In this document: positions 26,604 through 36,300 of the stretch, piece by piece
Layout of the letters: every line of letters starts with the position of its first letter
Position numbering within the stretch: position 1 is the stretch's first letter
Assembly (NCBI GenBank): GCA_016713125.1
Contig: JADJPT010000009.1
Span: forward strand, 1-64,000
Direction: 5' to 3'
Source: Betaproteobacteria bacterium
GTDB lineage: Bacteria > Pseudomonadota > Gammaproteobacteria > Burkholderiales > SG8-39
Length of the DNA stretch: 64,000 bases
The notes under the pieces: model-generated
The model's input: only the letters and a program-made list of their open reading frames with translations
The model's database searches: none
Told to the model about the DNA's origin: nothing
Position numbers and translations under genes: made by a program

Positions 26604-27773
26604 TCAGGCCCGGGCCAGCACCAGGGGGATGTACATCTCGTCGGCGGACAGTCCGCCGTGGTTGCCGATGTGCAGCGTGCGGTGTTCGCCGGGCAGCCAG
26701 TCCTTGACGGTCCAGGCTTCGCGCATCAGCAGCGCGACGTCTCCGGTCCTGGCGCGCAGGTGGGGGTGCGGCCGCCCGCCGGTACCGAACAGGCCCATGT
26801 CGACGAGTGCGCCGCCGGGGAGCACGTCGGCCCGCTCGCCCAGCCATTCGCGTGCAAGTGCCATGAACGTTTCCTGCTTGCCGGGGAGTACGTGGCAAAA
26901 CGCGGTCCGGCGTTCGCCGGTCAGCGGCAGGCGCAGCAGGGCCTTGAGCTCCGGACAGTCGTCCAGGTCCAGGGCGTTCTCCGGGGGGCAGTCGATGAAG
27001 CCGTGATCGGCGGTCACCACCAGGGCAGTGTCGGTGCCGGACAGGCGCGCAAGCAGGTCGGTGACGGCTTCGTCTATGGCCGCGAACACCGACTCGGCCT
27101 GCGGGCTGCCGACGCCGAATCGGTGCGAGGCGGCGTCGAACTCCGGCGTGTAAGCATAAATATACTTGCGCACATCGCCGGATTTCACTGCCGCTTCGAC
27201 CTGCGTTACCAGCCCGGGGAGCCCGGTATAGGCCAGACGCGTGGCGCGGCCACAGTAATGCCGGTTGTAGCCGGAATCGATGATGTCGCCGGGCGACACC
27301 ACGTAGCTCACGGTATCCAGGGCGTCGAAAATTGGTTGCCCGGCGTACAACCGATGCGATTCGATGCCGCGCAAGCCCGGCGCATCGTCGGTGCCGCGCA
27401 GTTTGAACGGCAGCGGCGCCACCACCGCGTCGACCTCGGGGAACCATGTGTACCAGCCGGTCAGCCCGTGTTCCGCCGGCGACAGCCCGGTGAACGAGGT
27501 GGTGATGGCGCTGGCCGTCGTCGAGGGAAACACCGAGGTCATGCGGGCGGCGATGCCGGTCGCGAGTCGGCTGCCGCTGCGCGCGCGCAGGTAGTTGTAG
27601 CCCAGACCGTCGATGATCAGCAGCACCAGATTGCGTGCCGCAGCCAGCGGACGCAGGTCGGCACAGGCGAGTTCGGGATGGGCGGGCTGAGCGCCACGCG
27701 CCGCCGCGCAACTGGCGATCAGGTTGAGCAGGCCATGGCCGCGGTAATCGGGAAGGACGCCGGGAAATTGCAT
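26604..27773 (-). CDS. Alkaline phosphatase-superfamily nucleotide pyrophosphatase/phosphodiesterase-like protein
   Basis: A 389-residue protein. The metal-binding N-terminal motif is LVLLIIDGLGYNYL, the nucleophile region is 'VFPSTTASAITTSFTGLSPA' (Thr in a TTAS-type motif), and later metal ligands lie in VVTADHGFIDC and HIGNHGGLSADEM. This matches the type I phosphodiesterase/nucleotide pyrophosphatase family. I place the start at 27773 (MQFPGVLPDYRGHG); ATG 27800 is also possible. Neither has a clear ribosome binding site. It converges on the DUF2817 gene with 19 bases between stops. Confidence 0.83.
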   Translation of the reverse strand: MQFPGVLPDYRGHGLLNLIASCAAARGAQPAHPELACADLRPLAAARNLVLLIIDGLGYNYLRARSGSRLATGIAARMTSVFPSTTASAITTSFTGLSPAEHGLTGWYTWFPEVDAVVAPLPFKLRGTDDAPGLRGIESHRLYAGQPIFDALDTVSYVVSPGDIIDSGYNRHYCGRATRLAYTGLPGLVTQVEAAVKSGDVRKYIYAYTPEFDAASHRFGVGSPQAESVFAAIDEAVTDLLARLSGTDTALVVTADHGFIDCPPENALDLDDCPELKALLRLPLTGERRTAFCHVLPGKQETFMALAREWLGERADVLPGGALVDMGLFGTGGRPHPHLRARTGDVALLMREAWTVKDWLPGEHRTLHIGNHGGLSADEMYIPLVLARA

Positions 27774-27880
27774 GGAAAAGGGCCGGGCAAAGGCCTGCAT
27801 GCTAGCGGAATACGAGGGCGTCGGGCTGCTGCGCGCATGTTAGAATTCGAACCCGATTCCCTCTACAAGAGGATCCCGCC

Positions 27881-28436
27881 ATGCGGATGGAAGTTCACGT
27901 CCACGCCGACATTCCCATACTCGAAGGCGTCGCGCGCAAGCAGCTCGAGGCGGCGCTGTCGCCCTGGCTCGACTATCTCGATGCCGATGTCATGGAAGAC
28001 GCGAAGCCTGGAGCCCGAAGAGCCGGGCATCGAGTACGACGAGGCGAACCGCATGCTCTATCTGTGCTGGACCGGCGAGATCGGGCGCAGTTTCCAGAAG
28101 GTGCTCGAATCCTCGCTCGAGGCGCTGGGTCCTTACGCGGAAGAAGCCGTCGAGGTCGATGTCACCTTCTACCAGGATAGCGGCGAGCAGGAGAACCAGT
28201 TGCTGTTCGTCGGGCCAAACGCGCAGTCTGTGCACGAAGCGCAGCGGCGTTGCATGCTCGAGGACGTCTCGGCCATGCTCGAGCGCCAGTTCGGCAAGGA
28301 ATCGATCGATGAGGTGCTCGCGGTGGTGAACGACCTGTTCGACCGCGACTGGCGCGACAAGGCCTCGCAGCCGAAGAAGGCCGAGCGCGCTTTTGAGACA
28401 TACACGCGCACGCCGAACCGCAAGAATCTGCACTGA
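27881..28436 (+). CDS. Conserved hypothetical protein, frameshifted near 28005
   Basis: The frame opens with MRMEVHVHADIPILEGVARK after an AGAGGAT site, continues to 'DYLDADVMEDAK', then shifts and resumes at 'SLEPEEPGIEYDEANRMLYL'. It ends 'TYTRTPNRKNLH'. Restoring one base in GACGCGAAGCCTG gives about 185 residues. The protein is acidic with a mixed alpha/beta look and no membrane segment. I do not recognise the family with confidence and assign no function. A strong terminator follows 31 bases downstream, indicating it is the end of a transcription unit. Confidence 0.7.
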
Positions 28437-28466
28437 GGCCGGAACCGAGGCCGCGAGCCCCGGCCG

Positions 28467-28490
28467 ACGCCCCTGACGGGGCGTTTTCGT
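28467..28490 (+). terminator. Rho-independent terminator
   Basis: The 7-bp stem ACGCCCC/GGGGCGT with loop TGAC is directly followed by TTTTCGTTT-like sequence. It lies 31 bases after the hypothetical gene and just before the GTGGAGG ribosome binding site of metY, so it should separate the two units. Confidence 0.8.
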
Positions 28491-28503
28491 TTGTGGAGGA
28501 CGC

Positions 28504-29811
28504 ATGGCAGGACCCAAGTATCCAGGTTTCGACACCCTCGCCCTGCACGCCGGGCAGTCGCCGGACCCGGTTACCGGCAGCCGCGCGGTGCCGATCTACC
28601 AGACCACATCGTACGTGTTCCGAGACTCCGAGCATGCGGCCTCGCTGTTCAACATGGAGCGCGCCGGCCACGTCTATTCGCGCATCTCGAATCCGACCGT
28701 CGCGGTGCTGGAGGAGCGCGTCGCGGCGCTGGAGGGCGGTGTCGGTGCGATCGCCGTGGCGAGCGGGCAGGCGGCGCTGCATCTGGCGGTGGCGACGATA
28801 CTCGACGCCGGGCATCACGTGGTGGCTTCGAACTCCCTGTATGGAGGCTCGCACAACCTGCTTGGCTACACGCTGGCACGCTTCGGCATCGAAACCACGT
28901 TCATCGATCCGCGCGATCTGGACGCCTGGCGTCGCGCCGCCAAGCCCAGCACCCGGCTGTTCTTCGGCGAGACCCTGGGCAATCCGGGCCTCGACGTGCT
29001 GGACATTCCCGAGGTGTCGAAGATTGCGCACCAGCACGGAGTGCCCCTGCTGGTCGACTCGACCTTCACCACCCCCTACCTCATGAAGCCCTTCGAGCTC
29101 GGTGCGGACCTGCTTTACCACTCGGCGACCAAGTTCCTTGGCGGACACGGCATCGCAATCGGCGGAGTGCTGGTCGATTCGGGACGGTTCGACTGGGAGA
29201 AGAGCGGCAAGTTCCCGCAGTTGACCGCGCCATATCATGGCTTCCACAACATGGACTTCGAAGAGGAGTCGGGTACGCGGGCCTTCCTGCTGCGGGCGCG
29301 GCGCGAAGGCCTGCGTGATTTCGGGGCCTGCATGGCGCCCATGAACGCTTTCCAGATCCTGCAGGGTATCGAGACGCTGCACCTGCGCATGCCCCGCCAT
29401 GTCGAGAACACGCGCAAGGTTGTGGCATTTCTCGCCGCGAACCCGATGGTGGAGTCGGTCGGCTACCCGGAGCTGCCCTCACACCCGGACCACGCACTGG
29501 CCAAGCGGCTGCTGCCGCGCGGTTGCGGTGCGGTATTCACCTTCGACATGAAGGGTGGTCGCGACGCAGGTCGGCGTTTCATCGAGAGCCTGCGAGTGTT
29601 CTCGCACCTGGCCAACGTCGGCGATGCCAAGTCTCTGGTGATCCATCCGGCGAGCACCACGCACTACCGCATGGACGACGCTGCGCTGGCCAAGGCCGGC
29701 ATCGGCGCGGGCACCGTGCGTCTGTCGATCGGCCTGGAGGAGGCCGACGACCTGATCGACGATCTGTCGCGCGCACTGAAGGATGCGCAGCGCACCATGA
29801 AGCAGGGGTAG
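28504..29811 (+). CDS. metY: O-acetylhomoserine sulfhydrylase-like Cys/Met metabolism PLP enzyme
   Basis: A 435-residue fold type I PLP enzyme of the gamma-replacing family. The start 'YPGFDTLALHAGQSPDPVTG' and 'PIYQTTSYVF' are typical of MetY. The PLP lysine is Lys210 in SATKFLGGHG, and a 'SRISNPTVAVLEERVAALEG' block precedes it. It should combine O-acetylhomoserine with sulfide to make homocysteine; length (over 420) favours MetY over MetZ/MetB. ATG 28504 follows GTGGAGG. The alpha/beta hydrolase gene starts two bases after its stop. Confidence 0.88.
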   Translation: MAGPKYPGFDTLALHAGQSPDPVTGSRAVPIYQTTSYVFRDSEHAASLFNMERAGHVYSRISNPTVAVLEERVAALEGGVGAIAVASGQAALHLAVATILDAGHHVVASNSLYGGSHNLLGYTLARFGIETTFIDPRDLDAWRRAAKPSTRLFFGETLGNPGLDVLDIPEVSKIAHQHGVPLLVDSTFTTPYLMKPFELGADLLYHSATKFLGGHGIAIGGVLVDSGRFDWEKSGKFPQLTAPYHGFHNMDFEEESGTRAFLLRARREGLRDFGACMAPMNAFQILQGIETLHLRMPRHVENTRKVVAFLAANPMVESVGYPELPSHPDHALAKRLLPRGCGAVFTFDMKGGRDAGRRFIESLRVFSHLANVGDAKSLVIHPASTTHYRMDDAALAKAGIGAGTVRLSIGLEEADDLIDDLSRALKDAQRTMKQG

Positions 29812-29813
29812 CG

Positions 29814-30609
29814 ATGGATTTTCTGGTCGACGGAAAGAAGGCCTACGCCTATACGGCGGCGCATGATCTCGAGCCCGCCAAGCCGTGCATTGCCTTCGTT
29901 CACGGGGCCGGTCTGGACCACAGCTGGTGGGGGTTGCAGAGCCGCTACTTCGGCTATCACGGCTGGAACGTACTGGCGGTCGACCTGCCCGGGCATGGCC
30001 GCTCGGAGGGACCGCCGCTGCCAAGCATCGAGGCGCTGGCCGACTGGGTGATGCGCCTGCTCGACACCGCAGGTGTGGCGCAGGCTGCCGTGGTCGGCCA
30101 CTCCATGGGGTCGCTGGTCGCCCTGGAGTGCTCCGCGAGACACCCGGAGCGCGTGCGCGCGATCGCTCTGCTCGGCACCGCATTTCCGATGAAGGTTTCC
30201 GACGCGTTCCTGGAGGCGGCCAGGAACAACGATCAGGCGGCCTACGACATGGAAACCATCTGGGGCCATGCGCCGGAGGTTCCGCTGGGCGGCAATCCCA
30301 ACCCCGGCATGTGGATGTACGGCGATACGCTGGCGCGCCTGTCGCGGTTGGCGCCTGGGGTGCTGTACAACGACCTGCAGGCCTGCAACGCCTATGCACG
30401 CGGACTGGAGAGCGCAGCGGCGGTCAGATGCCCTGCGCTGATCATTTCCGGAGCGCGCGATGATGACTCCACCGAAGGCCTCCGCAGGTCTGGCGCAGTC
30501 GATACCCGGTGTGCGCACCGTAAGTGTGCGGCTTTCCGGGCATTCCATGATGGCCGAGTCGCCGGACGCGACCCTGGATGCGCTGCGCGACTTTCTCGGC
30601 AGGGCGTAG
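29814..30609 (+). CDS. Alpha/beta hydrolase, frameshifted near 30461
   Basis: The frame runs from MDFLVDGKKAYAYTAAHDLE through the oxyanion motif 'AFVHGAGLDHSWWG', the strand 'VLAVDLPGHGRSEG' and the nucleophile elbow VVGHSMGSL (Ser). At 'LIISGARD' it shifts and continues as 'MMTPPKASAGLAQSIPGV', ending with the catalytic His region LSGHSMMAESPDA and 'LRDFLGRA'. One missing base in GCGCGCGATGATG explains the break. The restored protein is about 265 residues. The substrate is unknown. It sits between metY and the PF04020 gene with almost no gaps. Confidence 0.82.
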
Positions 30610-30960
30610 ATGGCCGTCCTGCTCGTTCGCTGGCTCATCAATGCTCTGGCCCTGCTGGCCCTGCCGTACCTTTTGCCAGCGATTCATGTGGAAAGTCTGG
30701 GCACCGCGCTGGTTGCCGCGTTGGTGTTGGGATTCATCAACTCGCTGATCAGGCCGCTGTTCGTGCTGCTGACGCTCCCGGTCACCCTACTGACCCTCGG
30801 ACTGTTCATCTTCGTCGTCAACGGGCTGATGTTCTGGTTCGCCACGGCCTTCGTCCCCGGTTTCAGGGTTGACGGATTCTGGTGGGCTGTGCTGGGCGCG
30901 GCCATCTATGCGCTGATCTGCTGGGCGGTGGGCAGCGTGATATTCGGTAAAAAGCACTGA
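30610..30960 (+). CDS. PF04020 (holin-superfamily IV-like) four-helix membrane protein
   Basis: A 116-residue protein with four hydrophobic helices. The 'ALVLGFINSLIRPLFVLLTL' followed by 'PVTLLTLGLFIFVVNGLMFW' core is diagnostic of the PF04020/YvlD family. The 'phage holin' label is historical; members are mostly chromosomal envelope proteins of unknown role. It begins immediately after the hydrolase stop and is the last gene before the adhesin-secretion locus. Confidence 0.88.
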   Translation: MAVLLVRWLINALALLALPYLLPAIHVESLGTALVAALVLGFINSLIRPLFVLLTLPVTLLTLGLFIFVVNGLMFWFATAFVPGFRVDGFWWAVLGAAIYALICWAVGSVIFGKKH

Positions 30961-31037
30961 AACCGGGCCCTTGAAGCCTGCGGCGGGATCCCTCTGCGGA
31001 ATGGATTGGGGGATAATGTCCGACACACAGTTTCAGC

Positions 31038-33218
31038 GTGACGGCGCCAGCGCCAGTCGACGAACCGCAGATGGCAAGCATTCAAGCGCAGAAGCAGTCG
31101 GATCCCCAGCCGCTCAGGGTGCCGCAGTTGCGGCAAGACCTGAAGCTGTACCCCGGATCCAGACACAGGGACGGTTCCCCCAGCTGGCGCATCCTCGACC
31201 CGGTTCGCAATCGCTTCTTCGAGATCGGCTGGCTGGAGTTCGAATTGTTGGCGCGCTGGAGCGAGCACAAGCGCGTCGATGATCTGATCGCGCATGTCGA
31301 GGCGGAAACGCCGTTGCGGCCGAACGAGGAGGAAGTCGCGGGCCTGATCGAGTTCCTCAAGACCCACCAGTTGGTGGTGCCCGAGGGCGCCGAAGAGCTC
31401 GGGCGCTTGCGCACGCGGTGGGTGAGTTCGGTCAAGCCCTGGTACGAGCGGCTGTTCCACAGTTACCTGTTTTTCCGCATACCGCTGGTTCGCCCGGACA
31501 AGTTCCTCGACCGGACCCTGCCCCTGGCCGAGCTGTTCTTCACGCGCAGTTTCTTCGCCATCGTGCTGGTAGTGTTCCTGGCCGACCTCTACCTGGTGAC
31601 TCGTGAATGGGACGAGTTGCGTCGCTCGTTCGCGTACTTCTTCAACCTGGAGGGCGGACTGTACTTCGCGATTGCCGCCACGTTCTCCAAGATCCTGCAC
31701 GAGCTGGGGCATGCCTACGCGGCCAAGCGCTATGCGGTCAGGGTGCCGGCCATGGGGGTGGCATTCCTGGTTCTCTGGCCGTTCCTTTACACGGATGTCG
31801 GCGAAACCTGGAAGCTCGCCGACCGTCGCAAGCAACTGGTCATCGCATCGGCCGGGATGGCGACGGAACTGGTTCTCGCATGCTTCGCGACGCTGCTGTG
31901 GAGCATTACTCCCGAAGGCGGCGCGAAGAACGTGCTGTTCATCCTGGCGACAACCACCTGGGTGATGACGCTGGCGATCAATGCGAGCCCGTTCATGCGT
32001 TTCGACGGCTATTTTGTGTTGTCCGACGCGCTTGATTTTCCCAATCTTCACGAGCGCAGCGGGGCTTGCGCCCGCTGGTGGCTGCGCCGCACCCTGTTCG
32101 GGCTCAAGGAAGCACTGCCGGAACCGACGTTCAGCGCTCGGCAGCGCGTCGGTCTGGTGTGTTTTGCGCTGGTGACCTGGATTTACCGGCTGGTGGTGTT
32201 CCTCGGCATCGCGCTGATGGTCTATCACCTGTTCTTCAAGATCCTCGGCATTGTGATGATGTTGCTGGAAGTGGTGTGGTTCGTTGTGCGACCGGTATGG
32301 GCGGAAGCGCGCTATCTGTGGGGCAAGCGCAAGGATGTCCACCTGCAATGGAAGCCGGTGACCGCGGTATTCGGCGCCTTGCTGGTGCTGATCTGGCTGG
32401 TGCCGGTCTCGAACCAGATGACCGCTCCGGCCGTGCTGCGGGCCGCACAGGAGCAAAGTGTTTACGCACCATTTGCAGCGCGAATCAAATCGGTCGAGGC
32501 GAAACCCGGGCAAACGGTGGAAGCGGGTCAGGTGCTGATTCGCATCGAAGCGCCAGACCTCAAATTGAGGGCGGAAAAGGCGATGGTCTCGCTTGCCAGC
32601 GCGCGTTCGGAGTTCCTGACGACCGCGGCCAGCGGCAAGCTGCAGGAGCGCAGGCTGGTGCTCCTGGAGCAGATTGCCGAGGCGCTGGCCGAGCAGCGTG
32701 CCGTCGAAGAAGAGGCCGAGAGACTGACCGTGCGGGCCGGCATGCCGGGTATTGTGCGCGACATGTCGCCGCAGATCATCGTCGGCCGTTCGATCAGTTC
32801 CCGGGAGTTGATCCTTCGCGTTGTTTCGCCCGGGCCGGCGATGATAGAAGCATACGTCAGCGAATCACGGGTCGAGTCGGTGCAAGTGGGGCAGGAGGTC
32901 AAGTTCATTCCGTCGAGGATGGATGCGCCGTCGATTCGCGGGGTCGTGAAGTCCATAGATCGGACCGGATCCCGACAGGTGGCTCGCGGCATACTCGCCT
33001 CCCCTCACGGTGGGGATATTGCAGCGGTGCTGGATCGGCGCGGCATCGCGCAGGCTCACGAGCCGGTCTACCGGGTATTGATCGAACCCATGGACGGTGC
33101 GCCTGCTATCGCCTCGATCGAGCGCGGTACCGTCAGGATCGAAACCGATCTGGTCGTGGTGGCGCAGAATTTCCTCTGGAGAGCGATCTCTCTGCTGGTG
33201 CGCGAAAGCGGCTTCTGA
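31038..33218 (+). CDS. Site-2-protease (M50)-HlyD fusion membrane protein
   Basis: A 726-residue protein combining two modules. After a soluble N-terminus (residues 1-140; 'QLRQDLKLYPGSRHRDGSPS') comes a multi-helix membrane part with an intact M50 zinc site, HELGH (His221, Glu222, His225), and the second motif NASPFMRFDGYF (Asp323). After the last helix ('VFGALLVLIWLVPVSN') follows an HlyD-type barrel-sandwich domain, 'VYAPFAARIKSVEAKPGQTV' then EAGQVLIRIEAP, a short coiled coil and a beta-barrel. It could process and/or pass the giant adhesin to the periplasm. Start is GTG 31038 or ATG 31071; neither has a good ribosome binding site, and ATG 31017 in another frame has GGGGG upstream. Confidence 0.85.
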   Translation: MTAPAPVDEPQMASIQAQKQSDPQPLRVPQLRQDLKLYPGSRHRDGSPSWRILDPVRNRFFEIGWLEFELLARWSEHKRVDDLIAHVEAETPLRPNEEEVAGLIEFLKTHQLVVPEGAEELGRLRTRWVSSVKPWYERLFHSYLFFRIPLVRPDKFLDRTLPLAELFFTRSFFAIVLVVFLADLYLVTREWDELRRSFAYFFNLEGGLYFAIAATFSKILHELGHAYAAKRYAVRVPAMGVAFLVLWPFLYTDVGETWKLADRRKQLVIASAGMATELVLACFATLLWSITPEGGAKNVLFILATTTWVMTLAINASPFMRFDGYFVLSDALDFPNLHERSGACARWWLRRTLFGLKEALPEPTFSARQRVGLVCFALVTWIYRLVVFLGIALMVYHLFFKILGIVMMLLEVVWFVVRPVWAEARYLWGKRKDVHLQWKPVTAVFGALLVLIWLVPVSNQMTAPAVLRAAQEQSVYAPFAARIKSVEAKPGQTVEAGQVLIRIEAPDLKLRAEKAMVSLASARSEFLTTAASGKLQERRLVLLEQIAEALAEQRAVEEEAERLTVRAGMPGIVRDMSPQIIVGRSISSRELILRVVSPGPAMIEAYVSESRVESVQVGQEVKFIPSRMDAPSIRGVVKSIDRTGSRQVARGILASPHGGDIAAVLDRRGIAQAHEPVYRVLIEPMDGAPAIASIERGTVRIETDLVVVAQNFLWRAISLLVRESGF

Positions 33219-33398
33219 CCGCACCACGGGCGTTTCATGACGAACTTTTGCCCGGTTCTGACAATCTTTGGGCACTTCCGCCGGACGTCGTGGCTGGATA
33301 CTGCGATAATAATTATGTGACTGTAAATAGGTTTGGAGATTCCATCTAAATATCTGGTTTAGTTGGTTTTCCTGAATCCCTGCGATGGGGTGCATGCC
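33219..33398 (+). promoter_or_regulatory. AT-rich leader of the giant adhesin gene (candidate promoter)
   Basis: A 180-base gap, long for this compact locus and clearly AT-rich from about 33300 to 33370 (ATAATAATTATG, then TAAATAGG and TAAATATC stretches) in a GC-rich genome. It probably holds a separate promoter for the adhesin. I cannot assign specific -35/-10 boxes or a regulator site. Confidence 0.35.
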
Positions 33399-36300
33399 GT
33401 GAGCGAAGAGAAAAAGCCGAAACGTCCCAAAACCTCTGTCGAAAAATCGACGGCCGAGCGGAGGCCTGTGCGCAAGCGTTCCCGGACGAAACCCCGCTTT
33501 CTAGCTCTCGAGCAGCGCATCGTATTCGACGGCGCTCTTGCCGCCGATCTCGTCGACAAAGTCGCCGGATCCTCGACCGATGCAGGGATTTTTGACGGCA
33601 CCGACGGCACAGCCCCTGCGGTCGACTGGATACAGACGCAGACCGGCAAGGCGGCTGAAACCACTGCATCGGCTGCCGCACCCGCGGACCGCGCGCAGGA
33701 TGCGGCGGAGAAACTGGCGGCGGCGGTAGACCCGAACGCTTCGAGCGAGTCTGCGCAAGGCAGCGAAATACTCTTCATTGACGGCGGCATACGCGGCCTG
33801 GATCAGTTGCTTCAGGGTGTGCGCAGCGGCGTCGAGGTGGTCATCCTCGATCCCTCGCGCGACGGTTATTCGCAGATTACCCAGGCGCTGAGCGGGCGCC
33901 AGGGAATCGAGGCGATACATCTGGTTTCGCACGGCGATCCCGGCAGAGTTGCGCTCGGTGACGCGGTGATGACCGCGCAATCTCTCGCGGAGCATGCAGA
34001 CGAACTGGCGCAATGGAAAGCGAGTCTTTCCGACGGCGCGGATTTCCTGATCTACGGTTGCGATACCGGCCTGGGTACGGGCGGCGACAGCCTGCTCAAT
34101 CAGCTTTCAGACCTCACGGGTGTCGATGCTGCGGCGTCGACCGACCTGACAGGCGGTGGTCCCCTCGGTGGGGACTGGGATCTCGAGGTTTCCCGGGGAG
34201 AGGTGCTCACACGCCCGTTCGCGGATCCGGATGTTTTGGCGAGTTTCAGTGGTTTGCTGGCGGCACCGGTGGTGGATCTCAACAGTCCATCGACGTTCGT
34301 CGTGTCCGACAGTTTCGCGACGCAGAGCTATACCGGTGGCAGCAACTGGGCCACCGGCTGGTTGGAGTTCGACGGCGCCCCTTCCGGAGGTGGCAACAGC
34401 GATAACAGCCCAACCGGGGCGAACGTGCGCCTGGTTGCGGCTTCTGACGGCGGGTATGAGGCGAGGCTGGTCGGTCACAGCGATGCGCCGCGCGACTATC
34501 TGCAGCGTACCGTCAGCCTGTTGCCCTACACGTCGGCGTCGCTGAGCTTCACGTACCGCATGCAGGGGATCGAGGCTGACGACGTTCTCACGGTCAATGT
34601 ATCCAAAGACGGCGGTTCCACGTTCACAACGGTTGCGACACTGACGAATACGCTGGCCAACACGACGCGGACCATCGATTTGTCCGGCTTCATTGGCGAT
34701 CAGGTCGTGATTCGCTTCGGATCCTCTTCCGGCTTTCTCGAAGCGAACGACATGTTCTTCTTCGACAACGTCGCGATCACGGCCGACGGCAACAATTACG
34801 TCAATACCTACACCGAGAATGGCGTCGCGGTTGAACTGGCTGCGGCCACGATCGCGGTGGTCGACCCGGAAGGCAGCCAGATTGCCGGTGCAACGGTGAC
34901 GTTGAACAATGCACGTCCCGGCGACACGCTTTCCGTAGGTACGCTTCCTGCGGGCATCACGGCAAGCGTTGCCGGCAATGTAGTGACGCTATCCGGGCTG
35001 GCCACCGGTGCGGACTATGCCACTGCGCTGCGTGCGGTGACATTCGCCAGCTCCAGCGATACGCCGAACACGACCATGCGCAATTTCACCATACGCGTCA
35101 CGGACGCGACGGGTGAGCAGAGTCTGGGATCGACGGCGTTCGTCAAGGTGGTTGCGGTCGATGACACGATGGTCGCCACCGCCGATACCTACGGTACTGG
35201 AGCCTTCGTGCCGGTCACCGGCAACGTGATGACCAACGACACGGATCCCGACGGCTCCCTGAGCGTGGACACTACGCTGGTAACCGAGGCAACCAAGGGC
35301 ACGGTCGTAATGGCGGCTGACGGGACGTTCACGTATACGCCTACTTCGCCCGGCACGTATACCGACACGTTCCAGTACAAGCTGGTCAGCCTCGCGCAGG
35401 TGCCTGGTGTGACATACGAGTACTGGAGCGCGCCGCCGACGGGAAACAGTTTGGCGACAGGGTTCCCCTCGACACCGCCCACGGGAACCGGTTACATGAC
35501 CGGTTACGACGTGGACCAGGCGGCCGAGGACAACGGAAACGCCGGACTCAGCAACTTCACGGTCCGCTACACCAGCACGCTGGAGGTGACTACTGCAGGG
35601 ACGTATACGTTCTATACGGGGTCCGACGACGGCTCGATGCTTTACGTCAATGGCGCTCTGGTGGTGAACAACGATGGTGCGCACTCCTTTCAGGAGATGA
35701 ACGGCACAATCACCCTCGGGCCCGGCATCTACACGATCAGGGTGGATTTCTTCGAAGTCGGCGGTCAAGAGGATCTGCAGGTCGCCTACTCCGGACCGGA
35801 TACGGCGGGTGCCAGGGCGGATCTCGGCGCCGCTGTAGGCGTACTCGCACCCACGTACGCAACCGGCACGGTCACGGTCAATGTCGTGGATGCAGGTCCA
35901 AAGCTGGCGCTCGGTTCGGACACCGCGATCTATGCGCTTGACCAGTTCGGGTCCAACTCCTACTCGCTGGATGCCGGCACGTTCGACTTTGCCGGTAACT
36001 GGATCGAAGGCAGCGACAACAACAGCGCGGGCGGCGGCGACCTCCGCGTCACTAGTGGATACCTGCGATTCCGCGAGAACGATTCGACGCTGTCCTACGT
36101 TGAGCGCTCGGTTGATTTGCTCGCCTTGTCGAACGGAGATCCGTCCCGTTTCGGCACGACACTAACTTTCAACTACTCCGACGTGTCCGGCTCGAGCGGA
36201 AGCGTGGCGGCAAAGATCTCCGCAGACAATGGGGCAACCTGGACGACGCTGGGTACATTCAATACGTCATCGGGGACAGGCACGGCTTCCTATGACATCT

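Noticed and set aside
30610..30960. 'Phage holin' domain as sign of a prophage
   Set aside because: PF04020 proteins are usually chromosomal envelope proteins and no other phage gene is nearby.
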